From: Devosia ginsengisoli | Lineage (GTDB): Bacteria; Pseudomonadota; Alphaproteobacteria; Rhizobiales; Devosiaceae | Assembly (NCBI RefSeq): GCF_024707105.1 | Contig: NZ_JANQAJ010000006.1 | Coordinates: 372,001-436,000, forward strand | Length of the DNA: 64,000 bases | Direction: 5' to 3' | In this document: positions 54,130 to 62,456 of the stretch, one piece after another | Layout of the letters: every line of letters begins with the position of its first letter | Numbering within the stretch: the stretch's first letter is position 1 | Notes under the pieces: generated by a model | Told to the model about the DNA's origin: nothing | What the model saw: the letters and a program-made list of their open reading frames with translations, nothing else | Database searches by the model: none | Program-made: the position numbers and the translations under genes

Positions 54130-54950
54130 CCCAACGTGCTATCTCGCTGAACCTCGCCACCACGCGTCAGGTCTGGGGCTTTGCCGAAGCCGTGGATGGG
54201 TGCCTGCGGGCCGGAATCACGGCCATTTCGCCCTGGCGCGACCAGATCGCGGCCATCGGACTCGACGAGGCCGCCCGCATCGTCAAGGCCAATGGGCTGC
54301 AGGTAACCGGGGTCTGCCGCGGCGGCATGTTCCCCGCCGAAAGTGCCGCCGGGCGGCAGGCCAATATCGATGATAACCTGCGCGCGATCGACGAAGCGGC
54401 GGCACTCAATGCCGATTGCCTCGTGCTGGTAGTCGGTGGATTACCCGGTTCTTCCAAGGACTTGCCTGGCGCCCGGCAGATGGTGACCGACGGCATCGCC
54501 GCCATGCTGCCCCATGCCCACGCCTCCGGCGTCAAGATCGCCATCGAGCCGCTGCACCCGATGTATGCCGCCGACCGCGCCTGCGTGAACACGATCGACC
54601 AGGCACTCGATATCTGCGAGACGCTGGGCGAAACCGTCGGCGTTGCCGTCGACGTCTACCATGTCTGGTGGGACCCGCGGCTGGCTGAGGCCATTGCCCG
54701 CGCCGGCCGCATGAAGCGCATTTTCGCCCATCACATCTGCGACTGGCTGGTGCCGAGCAAGGATATGCTGCTCGACCGCGGCATGATGGGGGACGGCGTC
54801 ATCGACCTTCCCGCGATCCGGAAAATGATCGAGGACGCCGGCTTTCACGGGCCGCAGGAGGTCGAGATTTTCAGCCAGGACAATTGGTGGAAGCGCCCCG
54901 GCGACGAAGTTCTGTCAGTCATCAAGGAGCGCGTCGCCACCGTGTGCTAG
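54126..54950 (+). CDS. Sugar phosphate isomerase/epimerase family protein (AP endonuclease 2-like barrel)
   Basis: A 274-residue TIM barrel of the IolE/IolI/hydroxypyruvate-isomerase group. Metal and substrate positions show as LVVGGLPGSSKDLPGARQMV, VKIAIEPLHPMYAADRACVN (Glu of IAIEPL), VGVAVDVYHVWWDPRLAEAI (Asp/His of DVYHVWWD), RIFAHHICDWLVPSKDMLLD and GPQEVEIFSQDNWWKRPGDE (Glu of EVEIFS). It overlaps the DUF993 gene by 4 nt. It likely isomerises or epimerises the product of the dehydrogenase step. Confidence 0.9.
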   Translation: MTQRAISLNLATTRQVWGFAEAVDGCLRAGITAISPWRDQIAAIGLDEAARIVKANGLQVTGVCRGGMFPAESAAGRQANIDDNLRAIDEAAALNADCLVLVVGGLPGSSKDLPGARQMVTDGIAAMLPHAHASGVKIAIEPLHPMYAADRACVNTIDQALDICETLGETVGVAVDVYHVWWDPRLAEAIARAGRMKRIFAHHICDWLVPSKDMLLDRGMMGDGVIDLPAIRKMIEDAGFHGPQEVEIFSQDNWWKRPGDEVLSVIKERVATVC

Positions 54951-55330
54951 GCGCGGGTATAGGTCAGCGTCTGGCAGAAGATGCCGCCGCGGCAGCCCTG
55001 GATGTCGATCGTGTCGGGGCTCGTCATGGTGACCGTCGCCTCGGCGCTGATGCCGCCGGCGGAAAGCTCGCCCTTCCACTGGTTGGGCGCAACCTGCTCG
55101 GCCTGCATCACCTGCTTGCCGACATAGGCCAGGTTTTCTTCAGTGGCCGAGTTGCCTTCTAGATTGGTCAACACGCCGCATAGGTCCGTGCCATCGCCGC
55201 AGAGCGAGAACTCGAAGGACGTGCCCCAGGAATCGACAAAGGTGCCTGATGGCGTCGCCGTGGCGGCAAAAACCGGGATGGCGGTGGCGGCGCACAGGGC
55301 GCCAATGGCAAGAATCTTCTGAATACGCAT
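54947..55330 (-). CDS. DUF2147-like secreted protein
   Basis: A 127-residue protein with signal peptide MRIQKILAIGALCAATAIPV, cleaved near VFA-ATA. The mature domain resembles DUF2147: PSGTFVDSWGTSFEFSLCGD, LCGVLTNLEGNSATEENLAY, APNQWKGELSAGGISAEATV and IQGCRGGIFCQTLTYTRA. Four cysteines could make two disulfides. It overlaps the convergent isomerase gene by 4 nt. Likely periplasmic, function unknown. Confidence 0.82.
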   Translation of the reverse strand: MRIQKILAIGALCAATAIPVFAATATPSGTFVDSWGTSFEFSLCGDGTDLCGVLTNLEGNSATEENLAYVGKQVMQAEQVAPNQWKGELSAGGISAEATVTMTSPDTIDIQGCRGGIFCQTLTYTRA

Positions 55331-55440
55331 GGTATCTCTCCACGCGACTACACCCGCCCCAGGCCGTCGCTCAGTTCATGATTGATGAGTAGCCAACGTA
55401 AACACGCCCGAGACGGTTGCGTTGGCGACGTCATTCGTGA

Positions 55441-56634
55441 TTAGCGACGAAATGTGGCAGCAATTTCGACATGGGTGGATTGGGTGAACTGATCCACGGC
55501 CACGAGGTCGCTCATGGCGTAGCCGCCAGCGATAAGGAGCGCTGCGTCGCGGGCGAAAGTCCTGCTGTCACAGGCAACCATGACCACGGTCTTTACCCTG
55601 GATGCGGCCAGTTCCCGGACCTGTGCCTCGGCCCCGGCCCGCGGCGGATCGAGCACCACGGCCTCGTAGGGCAGTTCGAACCGGGTCAGCGGATCGCGGA
55701 ACAGGTCGCGTGGTTTGGCCGTCACCTCGCGCAGGCCCCTGGCGAAGCGGCGCGCCTTGTCGAGGGCGGCAATGCCGGCTTTGTCGCTGTCGAAAGCGGC
55801 CACCGGCCGCTGCCCGGCCAATCGCAGGGCGAAAGGCCCGATGCCGCAGAACAGGTCGGCCACGGTTTTCGCCTTGCCCACGGCATCAAGCACGTAATCG
55901 GCCAGGATATTTTCCGCGGTCTCGGTGGCCTGCAGGAAGCTGCCGATCGGCAATTCGACCTGCGCCCGGCCCATGGCGATCAGCGGCGGTTGGGCCTGCA
56001 GCACCATTTCACCATTGAGAGCCAGCCGCGCCAGCCTGAAGCGCCCGGCCAGCGGCGCGACGCGGTCGGCGCGAGCCTGCTTCTTTTCGGTGCGGATGGC
56101 GACATCGAGGCCGCTCAAAGTGGCAGTGAAACTCACATCGGCCTCGCCCACGACCTGCATCACCGCGCGGGCAATGTCCGGAGCCCTGGCCAGAGCGGGT
56201 ACCAGGATGGGGCAGGTATCGAGGTCATGCACCTCGTGGCTGCGCAGGCGCATATAGCCGGCGCCTTCGCGCCGGGCATGCAGGGTCGCCCGGCGGCGCC
56301 CGTCGCCCGAAGCGTCGATGAAGCGGGACACTTTCTGCTCGATGCCGGCAAATTGCAGCGGCGTCTCCACCAGACCGGTCTTGAAGGCCTCGTAGCTCGG
56401 GCGATCCATATGCTGGAGCTGGCAACCGCCACAGGCGCCGAAATGCGGGCAGAAGGGCGCGATGCGGTTGGGCGCCGGGGCGGTTACGGCCAACAAGGTG
56501 CCGCGCTCGCCCTCGGCGAGGATTTCCACCACCTCGCCGGGCAGGGTCAGCGGCACAAAGACCTTGCGCCCGTCGATCTCGGCGACACCCTCGCCCTTGT
56601 GGCCGAGGCTGGTAATGGTGGTTGTCGTTGTCAT
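55441..56634 (-). CDS. Class I SAM-dependent RNA methyltransferase (TrmA/RlmD family)
   Basis: A 397-residue rRNA or tRNA uracil-C5 methyltransferase. A TRAM domain leads (ITSLGHKGEGVAEIDGRKVF then PLTLPGEVVE), followed by an iron-sulfur cluster site CPHFGACGGCQLQH near residue 73 (with a distant Cys in DTCPILVP). The SAM-binding motif is VADLFCGIGPFALRLAGQRP near 260, and the motif VVLDPPRAGAEAQVRELAAS near 323 is typical. The catalytic Cys is probably in VVMVACDSRTFARD near 358, where most relatives have SCNPATLARD. ATG 56634 is preferred over a GTG at 56664. Confidence 0.9.
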   Translation of the reverse strand: MTTTTTITSLGHKGEGVAEIDGRKVFVPLTLPGEVVEILAEGERGTLLAVTAPAPNRIAPFCPHFGACGGCQLQHMDRPSYEAFKTGLVETPLQFAGIEQKVSRFIDASGDGRRRATLHARREGAGYMRLRSHEVHDLDTCPILVPALARAPDIARAVMQVVGEADVSFTATLSGLDVAIRTEKKQARADRVAPLAGRFRLARLALNGEMVLQAQPPLIAMGRAQVELPIGSFLQATETAENILADYVLDAVGKAKTVADLFCGIGPFALRLAGQRPVAAFDSDKAGIAALDKARRFARGLREVTAKPRDLFRDPLTRFELPYEAVVLDPPRAGAEAQVRELAASRVKTVVMVACDSRTFARDAALLIAGGYAMSDLVAVDQFTQSTHVEIAATFRR

Positions 56635-56685
56635 TGATATCCGGGGCTTGCTGAGGGCCTGCACTAGCGCGTTTCCGCCAAAAGG

Positions 56686-57759
56686 TCACGTCTTTGCGCC
56701 TCGGCCGGCGGGGTCGCGTTCGAGTTGATCGATGCGGCTGGCCAGTTCCTGCACGGCTGATATCAGCGGGGCGATGAAGGCATCGTAGCGCAGGCCCTGC
56801 TCGCTATCGGGATCGGCGGGGTCGGCGAGGATGTGGCCAGCGAAGTCCGCACCGGCCAGGACGGCCTGCACCTGCTGGGCGAGGAGGCCGTAATGGGTGC
56901 GGCGGCCGGGGCGCGGGGCGCCCGCTTCATTGCCGCCGATGGTCCAGCGGTATTTGACCGGTTCGAGCGCGCAGATGAAATCGAGACCGAGATCGGAGGG
57001 GGCGATGTCGGTTTTCTGCCTGATATCGGAGGTCTGGATCGTGCCGGTGGCAGCCCAGACGGCGGACCAGCGCGCGCCCGAGCCGCCCAGGGTCATGGCA
57101 TTGTCGGTGGCGGGGCGGAGGGTGGCGGCGAGGGTGGTCGCGCCGGTGCTGGCATTGACCGTGAGGGCGTTGACCCAGGTGGCGCCATCGGGGCTGACCT
57201 TGAGGCGCCAGTGGTCGTCGCCGGCCAGGCCCATTTCGGCGCGGCCCGACCAGTTGGTCTGGTAAAGCAGGCTGGCCGTGTCGCCTAATGCCGCCTTGTT
57301 GATCTTGACCTGATGGCCATTGCCTTCATGGGTCAGCAGGGTGGCGGCGGAAGCGACGGCAAGGCGGTTGGTGCTGTCGGCGCTGGTATTGACGCCCAGG
57401 CGCGGCAAAGCGGCGCCGAGTGCGGCCAAAGGGGTCCAGGCGCCAGCATCGAAGACGAGCTGGGTCTTGTCGGAACGGTCATAGACCTGCCAACCGGCGG
57501 CCGGATCGAGGAAAGTCCAGGCGCCGGACTGGAAGGCGGCGATTTCGTCGGTGTGGCCGGACCAAGAACCGGTAGCGCCGGATGGAACGATCCAGGCTTC
57601 GCCCTCCAGCGGGGTGGCGGGGGGCGTTGTCAGGCGGCGGCTTTCGACGGTGGGTTGCACCAGGGTATCGAGGGCCTGGATGGCCTCGTTATGGGTAATG
57701 TGCTTCTGCGCCTGACTCGGCATGATGAAGGGCAGGGTAAGGCGAGGGGTGTGGTCCAT
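56686..57759 (-). CDS. DUF2793-like protein with C-terminal peptidase S74 (tail-spike chaperone) domain
   Basis: A 357-residue protein starting at ATG 57759 with AAAGGAGAA upstream. The first half, LPFIMPSQAQKHITHNEAIQ, TPPATPLEGEAWIVPSGATG and FLDPAAGWQVYDRSDKTQLV, matches DUF2793 proteins of phage-like tails. The second half has GTIQTSDIRQKTDIAPSDLG near residue 250, which is the S74 self-cleavage site (Ser/Lys dyad in SDIRQK), PVKYRWTIGGNEAG, and a short coiled coil LISAVQELASRIDQLERD at the end. It is an orphan, with no other tail genes here; it may be a gene-transfer-agent or prophage remnant. Confidence 0.85.
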   Translation of the reverse strand: MDHTPRLTLPFIMPSQAQKHITHNEAIQALDTLVQPTVESRRLTTPPATPLEGEAWIVPSGATGSWSGHTDEIAAFQSGAWTFLDPAAGWQVYDRSDKTQLVFDAGAWTPLAALGAALPRLGVNTSADSTNRLAVASAATLLTHEGNGHQVKINKAALGDTASLLYQTNWSGRAEMGLAGDDHWRLKVSPDGATWVNALTVNASTGATTLAATLRPATDNAMTLGGSGARWSAVWAATGTIQTSDIRQKTDIAPSDLGLDFICALEPVKYRWTIGGNEAGAPRPGRRTHYGLLAQQVQAVLAGADFAGHILADPADPDSEQGLRYDAFIAPLISAVQELASRIDQLERDPAGRGAKT

Positions 57760-57849
57760 GAGGGGTTCTCCTTTGGCGAGGAGTATCCGGCCGGATGGAG
57801 GGGGTGGGGATAAGCGGGATTTCTTGCCGCCATTCCAGCCCCCACCGCG

Positions 57850-57935
57850 CGTCACCCTCGGGCTTGACCCGAGGGGCCTGCACTTACCCGGCGCTCGGCA
57901 AGTGAAGAGCCTTCGGGTCAAGCCCGAGGGTGACG
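57850..57935. repeat. Palindromic repeat with 23-bp arms (GTCACCCTCGGGCTTGACCC class)
   Basis: Arms 57850-57872 and 57913-57935 are exact reverse complements with a 40-bp spacer. It lies just after the sitD stop, so may end the sit transcript. Only one copy is in this window. Confidence 0.85.
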
Positions 57936-57949
57936 ATCGAGTTTGAGGA

Positions 57950-58789
57950 CTACGCGGTGACCGCCGCAGGCCTTCTCGCCGTGGTCACGATGAAGGTCAC
58001 CACGAATGTCGCACTCATCAGCAGGACGATGGTCGGGGCGGGGGCGGAGTCGATGAAGAAGCTGGCATAGATGCCGATCAGCGAGCTCAGCACCGAGACC
58101 GTCACCGCGATCAGCATCATGGGGGCGAAGCGCTTGGAGATGAGGTAGGCGATAGCGCCGGGGGCGACCAGCAGAGCGATGACCAGCACGATGCCGACGG
58201 CGGTGAGGGCAGCGACGATGGTGAGCGAAAGCAACGCAAGAAGTCCGTAATGCAGCCAGCGCACGGGCAGGCCGATGGCGCCGGCCTGTTGCGGATCGAA
58301 GGTGAAAAGCAGCAGGTCGCGCCATTTGGCTGATACGATCAGCGTCACCACCAGGGCGATGATGCCGGTCTGGATCAGGTCGGCGGGGCTGATGCCCAGG
58401 ATATCGCCGAACAGGATGTGGTCGAGATGCACATCGGTCTGGATCGAGGTGTAGAGCACGATGCCCAGGCCGAAGAGACCGGAGAAGACCACGCCCATGA
58501 CCGTATCTTCCTTGATGCGGGAATTTTCCTTGAGATAACCGACCGAGAGGGCGCAGCCCATGCCGGCGGCGAAGGCGCCGACACCCAGCGGCAGACCGAC
58601 GATATAGGCCAGCACGACGCCGGGCAGCACGGCATGGGAAATGGCGTCGCCCATCAGGGACCAGCCCTTGAGGACGAGGAAGCAGGAGAGCAAGGCGGTG
58701 GGCACGGCGACCATGACCGCGATCAGCATGGCACTGGTCATGAAGGGGAACTGGAACGGCCAGAGGGCGTAGGTGAGGAACTCGCTCAT
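57950..58789 (-). CDS. sitD: Manganese/iron ABC transporter permease SitD
   Basis: A 279-residue permease of the ABC-3 (metal) family with about eight helices: MTSAMLIAVMVAVPTALLSC near residue 17, SLMGDAISHAVLPGVVLAYI near 44 and MSATFVVTFIVTTARRP at the end. GDAISHAVLPGV is the conserved metal-permease motif. It overlaps sitC by 4 nt and is the last gene of sitABCD. Confidence 0.9.
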   Translation of the reverse strand: MSEFLTYALWPFQFPFMTSAMLIAVMVAVPTALLSCFLVLKGWSLMGDAISHAVLPGVVLAYIVGLPLGVGAFAAGMGCALSVGYLKENSRIKEDTVMGVVFSGLFGLGIVLYTSIQTDVHLDHILFGDILGISPADLIQTGIIALVVTLIVSAKWRDLLLFTFDPQQAGAIGLPVRWLHYGLLALLSLTIVAALTAVGIVLVIALLVAPGAIAYLISKRFAPMMLIAVTVSVLSSLIGIYASFFIDSAPAPTIVLLMSATFVVTFIVTTARRPAAVTA

Positions 58790-59640
58790 GACGCAATCTC
58801 CGCGGCGGCCTTGCGGCGTGCGGCCAGCAGGCCATGCTTGGGTGCGAAGACGAAGGCGGTGAGGAAGACCACGGTCTGGAGCACGACAATGACGCCGCCG
58901 GTGGCGCCATCGAGAAAGAAGGAAATGTAGGCGCCTGATAGCGAGGACAGCGTGCCCACGGCAATGGCAATGAGGATCAGCCGGGGAAAGCGGTCGGTCA
59001 GGAGGTAAGCGGTGGCGCCGGGGGTCACCACCATGGCGATGACGAGAAAGGCACCGACGGTCTGCATGGCGGCGACGGTGCAGGCGGCGAGCAGGGTGAA
59101 GAATATCACCCGGAGCAGCGGCGGATTGAGGCCGATGGAGCGGGCATGGCTTTCATCGAAGAAGGTGACCATGAGGTCCTTCCAGATGAAGAACATCACC
59201 ACCAGGGTCACCACCGCGATGATGACCAGTTGCAGCGTATCTTCGGGGGTAACGGCCAGGATATTGCCCATGACGATGGTCTGGATGTTCACCGATGTGG
59301 GCGACAGCGAAATCATGAACAGGCCGAGGCCGAAGAAGGCGGTGAAGATCAGCCCGATGACCGCATCTTCCTTGAGCTTGGTGCGCTGGGTGAGGAACAG
59401 CATGGCCCCGGCGGCAAGACCGCCCGAGAAGAAGGCACCGATGGAAAAGGGCAGGCCGAGCATATAGGCGCCGGCCACACCGGGCACGATGGAGTGGCTG
59501 AGGGCGTCGCCAATCAACGACCAGCCCTTAAGCATGAGATAGGCCGAGAGGAAGGCACAGACGCCGCCGACCAGGGCCGAGACCCAGATGGCGTTGATCA
59601 TGTAGTGGTAATTGAAGGGCAGGAGCAGAGTTTCGATCAT
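58786..59640 (-). CDS. sitC: Manganese/iron ABC transporter permease SitC
   Basis: A 284-residue ABC-3 family permease: [20 protein letters not shown] near residue 11, [20 protein letters not shown] near 44 (the metal-permease motif [11 protein letters not shown]), and [20 protein letters not shown] near 195. It overlaps sitB and sitD by 4 nt each and forms the channel with SitD. Confidence 0.9.
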   Translation of the reverse strand: MIETLLLPFNYHYMINAIWVSALVGGVCAFLSAYLMLKGWSLIGDALSHSIVPGVAGAYMLGLPFSIGAFFSGGLAAGAMLFLTQRTKLKEDAVIGLIFTAFFGLGLFMISLSPTSVNIQTIVMGNILAVTPEDTLQLVIIAVVTLVVMFFIWKDLMVTFFDESHARSIGLNPPLLRVIFFTLLAACTVAAMQTVGAFLVIAMVVTPGATAYLLTDRFPRLILIAIAVGTLSSLSGAYISFFLDGATGGVIVVLQTVVFLTAFVFAPKHGLLAARRKAAAEIAS

Positions 59641-60530
59641 TTCGGTTCGACCGGGTCCGACTGCTTGGTGGTCATCTTGCCCTTTTCGCCATACATGACC
59701 AGCGGCCGCTCATCGTCGGTCAGGACCGAAATGTGGCGGGGATCGTCGTCTTGATGCAGGCCCGAACCGGCGAGGACGAAGTGGCGCAGAGCGCCGCCGA
59801 AGGTTTCCTCGAGCCATTCGCGAGTGAAGATTTCACTGGTCGGGCCGGAGGCGAGGACGGTGCCCTTGACCAGCACGGTGCGGTCGCAGAATTCGGGGAC
59901 CGAGCCGAGGTTGTGGGTCGAGACCAGCATGACCTTGCCCTCGTCGCGCAGCGCGCGCAGCAAGGCGACGATCGCATCCTCGGTCTTGACGTCAACGCCT
60001 GTAAAGGGCTCGTCGAGCAGGATCACCTGCCCTTCCTGCGCCAATGCGCGGGCGAGGAAGACACGCTTTTTCTGGCCGCCGGAGAGTTCGCCGATCTGGC
60101 GGTGACGGAATTCGAGCATGTTGACGCGTTCGAGGGCGGACGTGACCATGTCATGGTCGATTTTTCTCGGGCGGCGCAACAGGTTCATATGGCCGTAGCG
60201 GCCCATCATCACCACGTCTTCGACGAGTACCGGGAAGTTCCAGTCCACATCCTCGGACTGCGGCACATAGGCGACGAGGTTGCGCTTGAGTGCCTGTTTT
60301 CCCGGCACGCCGAGGATATCGACGGATCCTGATGCCAGCGGCACGAAGCCCATAATGGCCTTGAACAGCGTGGATTTGCCCGAGCCGTTCACCCCGACCA
60401 GCGCCGTTATGGAGCCCCTGGGAATGGTGAAGCTGGCACGTTTGATAGCGGTGGTGCCATTGCGATAGGCGACGGTGATGTCATCGACATCAAGGCCCAG
60501 TGTCGCGGCGTCGTGGCTCATGTCGTTCAT
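59637..60530 (-). CDS. sitB: Manganese/iron ABC transporter ATP-binding protein SitB
   Basis: A 297-residue ATPase. Walker [21 protein letters not shown] is near residue 43, [20 protein letters not shown] near 85 (the DVDWNFP block is common to SitB/MntA proteins), signature [20 protein letters not shown], Walker [12 protein letters not shown] and switch His in [14 protein letters not shown] 55-residue tail follows the usual end ([20 protein letters not shown]). Start at 60530 overlaps sitA by 4 nt. Confidence 0.92.
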   Translation of the reverse strand: MNDMSHDAATLGLDVDDITVAYRNGTTAIKRASFTIPRGSITALVGVNGSGKSTLFKAIMGFVPLASGSVDILGVPGKQALKRNLVAYVPQSEDVDWNFPVLVEDVVMMGRYGHMNLLRRPRKIDHDMVTSALERVNMLEFRHRQIGELSGGQKKRVFLARALAQEGQVILLDEPFTGVDVKTEDAIVALLRALRDEGKVMLVSTHNLGSVPEFCDRTVLVKGTVLASGPTSEIFTREWLEETFGGALRHFVLAGSGLHQDDDPRHISVLTDDERPLVMYGEKGKMTTKQSDPVEPK

Positions 60531-61417
60531 GGGGTGAGGCCTTGCACGATGGTCGTTGACGTGACCGAGAGCAGATCGAGGTAAGTCGGCACGGGACCGT
60601 CGGGGTCCGACAGGGAATCCACATAGAGCACCCCGCCATATTTGATCCCGGTCTCGCGGGCGACCTGTTCGGCCGGCTTGGAGGAAATGGTGCTCTCCGA
60701 AAAGATGGCCGGCACGGCATTGGCGCGCACGGCGTCGATCACCAGGCGCACCTGTTGCGGCGTGCCCTGCTGGTCGGCATTGATCGGCCACAGATAGAGC
60801 TCCTTGAGGCCGAAATCGCGGGCCAGGTAGCTGAAAGCGCCTTCCGACGTGGCGAGCCAGCGGCGCTGCTCGGGGATGGCTGATATTGCGGCGCGAATGG
60901 GTTCGACCGTGGCGGTGATCCGGGCGGAATAGGCCGCGGCATTGGCGGCATAGACCGCCTCGTTGGCCGGATCGGCCGCGGCGAAGGCTGCGCGGATATT
61001 CTCGACATAGATCAGCGCGTCTGAGGGCGACATCCAGGCATGGGGATTGGGCTTGCCCTGATAGGGACCTTCGCCAATGCCCATGGGCTCGATGCCCTCG
61101 GTGACGATAACGGAGGGCACATCGCCCAGATTGGAAAGGAACTGCTCGAACCACTGTTCGAGATTGAGGCCATTCCACAGGATCAGGTCGGCATCCTGGG
61201 CGGCGATCAGGTCGCCGGGGGTGGGCTGGTAATTGTGGATCTCGGCACCGGGCTTGGTGATCGAGACGACATCGGCGGCGTCACCAGCGACGTTGCGGGC
61301 CATGTCGGCAATGATGGTGAAGGTGGTCACCGCCTTGAGGCGTTCCTGCCCCGCGGCAGGAAGAGATGCCGCCAGCACGACAGCAGCGGCAAGAACGGAA
61401 AATACGCGACGACGCAT
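60527..61417 (-). CDS. sitA: Manganese/iron ABC transporter substrate-binding protein SitA
   Basis: A 296-residue cluster A-I metal-binding protein with signal peptide [20 protein letters not shown], cleaved near AAG-QER. The four metal ligands are clear: His61 (GAEIHNYQP), His126 (NPHAWMSP), Glu192 (TSEGAFSYL) and Asp267 (YVDSLS). A Glu at the third position, rather than His, marks Mn/Fe rather than Zn binding. Start at ATG 61417 with GGAG 7 nt upstream; a TTG four codons earlier is less likely. It leads sitABCD, with a Mur-like box upstream. Confidence 0.93.
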   Translation of the reverse strand: MRRRVFSVLAAAVVLAASLPAAGQERLKAVTTFTIIADMARNVAGDAADVVSITKPGAEIHNYQPTPGDLIAAQDADLILWNGLNLEQWFEQFLSNLGDVPSVIVTEGIEPMGIGEGPYQGKPNPHAWMSPSDALIYVENIRAAFAAADPANEAVYAANAAAYSARITATVEPIRAAISAIPEQRRWLATSEGAFSYLARDFGLKELYLWPINADQQGTPQQVRLVIDAVRANAVPAIFSESTISSKPAEQVARETGIKYGGVLYVDSLSDPDGPVPTYLDLLSVTSTTIVQGLTP

Positions 61418-61454
61418 CGAACACTCCAAAGCGAATGATCACCAGATAATGCAA

Positions 61455-61471
61455 TTGCAAATCATTCGCAA
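61455..61471. promoter_or_regulatory. Mur/Fur-type box upstream of sitA
   Basis: TTGCAAATCATTCGCAA is a 17-bp palindrome with 7 of 8 pairs matching. Rhizobial Mur (the Fur-family manganese regulator) is known to repress sitABCD by binding such sites in manganese-replete cells. A related half-site, GCGAATGAT, lies at 61431-61440. Confidence 0.7.
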
Positions 61472-61619
61472 TAGCAAATCGAAGGTTTGGGTGGATGCGT
61501 GGTTCATTGCGCCGAACGCTTCAGGCAACCTGGCGCGTGCGACAATGCCGTTGACGTCCTGGGCGCTGCGGCTGGATGATGGCGTATCAGCACGATGTGG
61601 CTAGTCGGGGGAGGCCTTC

Positions 61620-62306
61620 GTGAAGTTTCTTCTCACATCCGCAGGCATTACAAACCGGAGCATCTCCAACGCGCTTGTCGACCTGCTGGGCAAGCCGATT
61701 GCCGAGTCCAGCGCCCTTTTCATCCCGACCGCGATCTATCCCTTTGCGGGCGGTGCGGGCATGGCGTGGAAGGCGATCAGCGGCAAGGCCGGAAACCCGT
61801 TTTGCGAACTGGGCTGGAAGTCCCTCGGCGTGCTTGAACTCACCGCCCTGCCGACCATTCGCGAAGAAAACTGGATACCGATGGTCCGGGAGACCGATGC
61901 CCTGCTCGTTTGGGGTGGGGACGTGCTGTACCTGACCTACTGGATGCGCCAGTCGGGCCTGGCGAACCTGCTGCCGTCACTAACCAGAACCATCTATGTG
62001 GGGATGAGCGCGGGAAGCATCGCGGTGACCCCCTATAACTGCGATGCTGAATTCGACCTGCAATATGTGCCTGACGGCAGCGACAGGGGCCAGGACGCCG
62101 ACAGGGCGCTGGGACTGGTGGATTTCACGCTCTATCCGCATCTCGATAACAAGGACATGCCGGACACGACCCTGGCCAATATCGAAAAATGGGCGTCGGG
62201 AATCCCGGTTCCGACCTATGCCATCGACGATGAAACGGCCGTCAAAGTGGTCGGCGGCAATGCCGAGATCGTCTCCGAAGGAAACTGGCAGTTGTTCAAC
62301 CCGTAG
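61620..62306 (+). CDS. Peptidase E-like (S51) class I glutamine amidotransferase-fold protein
   Basis: A 228-residue protein starting at GTG 61620 with GGGGGAGG upstream. MKFLLTSAGITNRSISNALV opens the Rossmann-like fold, TDALLVWGGDVLYLTYWMRQ is near residue 94, and RTIYVGMSAGSIAVTPYNCD near 120 has the nucleophilic Ser in the elbow GMSAGS. FTLYPHLDNKDMP near 165 carries the His. S51 enzymes cleave Asp-X dipeptides or cyanophycin; which one cannot be told. It diverges from sitA. Confidence 0.85.
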   Translation: MKFLLTSAGITNRSISNALVDLLGKPIAESSALFIPTAIYPFAGGAGMAWKAISGKAGNPFCELGWKSLGVLELTALPTIREENWIPMVRETDALLVWGGDVLYLTYWMRQSGLANLLPSLTRTIYVGMSAGSIAVTPYNCDAEFDLQYVPDGSDRGQDADRALGLVDFTLYPHLDNKDMPDTTLANIEKWASGIPVPTYAIDDETAVKVVGGNAEIVSEGNWQLFNP

Positions 62307-62456
62307 CGCTTGCGTGCCTCCTTCGAAGCAGGCATCGCGAAGGGCATTTCGCCAGCCATACCATGTTCATAGTATTCATCCGACGCGCCCCGAGCGCATA
62401 GGGTCCGCCCGCCACGGGCCGGCCATGCCGGCAGCACGAGCGCAGGGGGACGGACT

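Noticed and set aside
56686-57759. Prophage region around the tail-type protein
   Set aside because: No integrase, capsid, terminase, portal or other tail gene within the window; neighbours are chromosomal housekeeping and metal transport genes.
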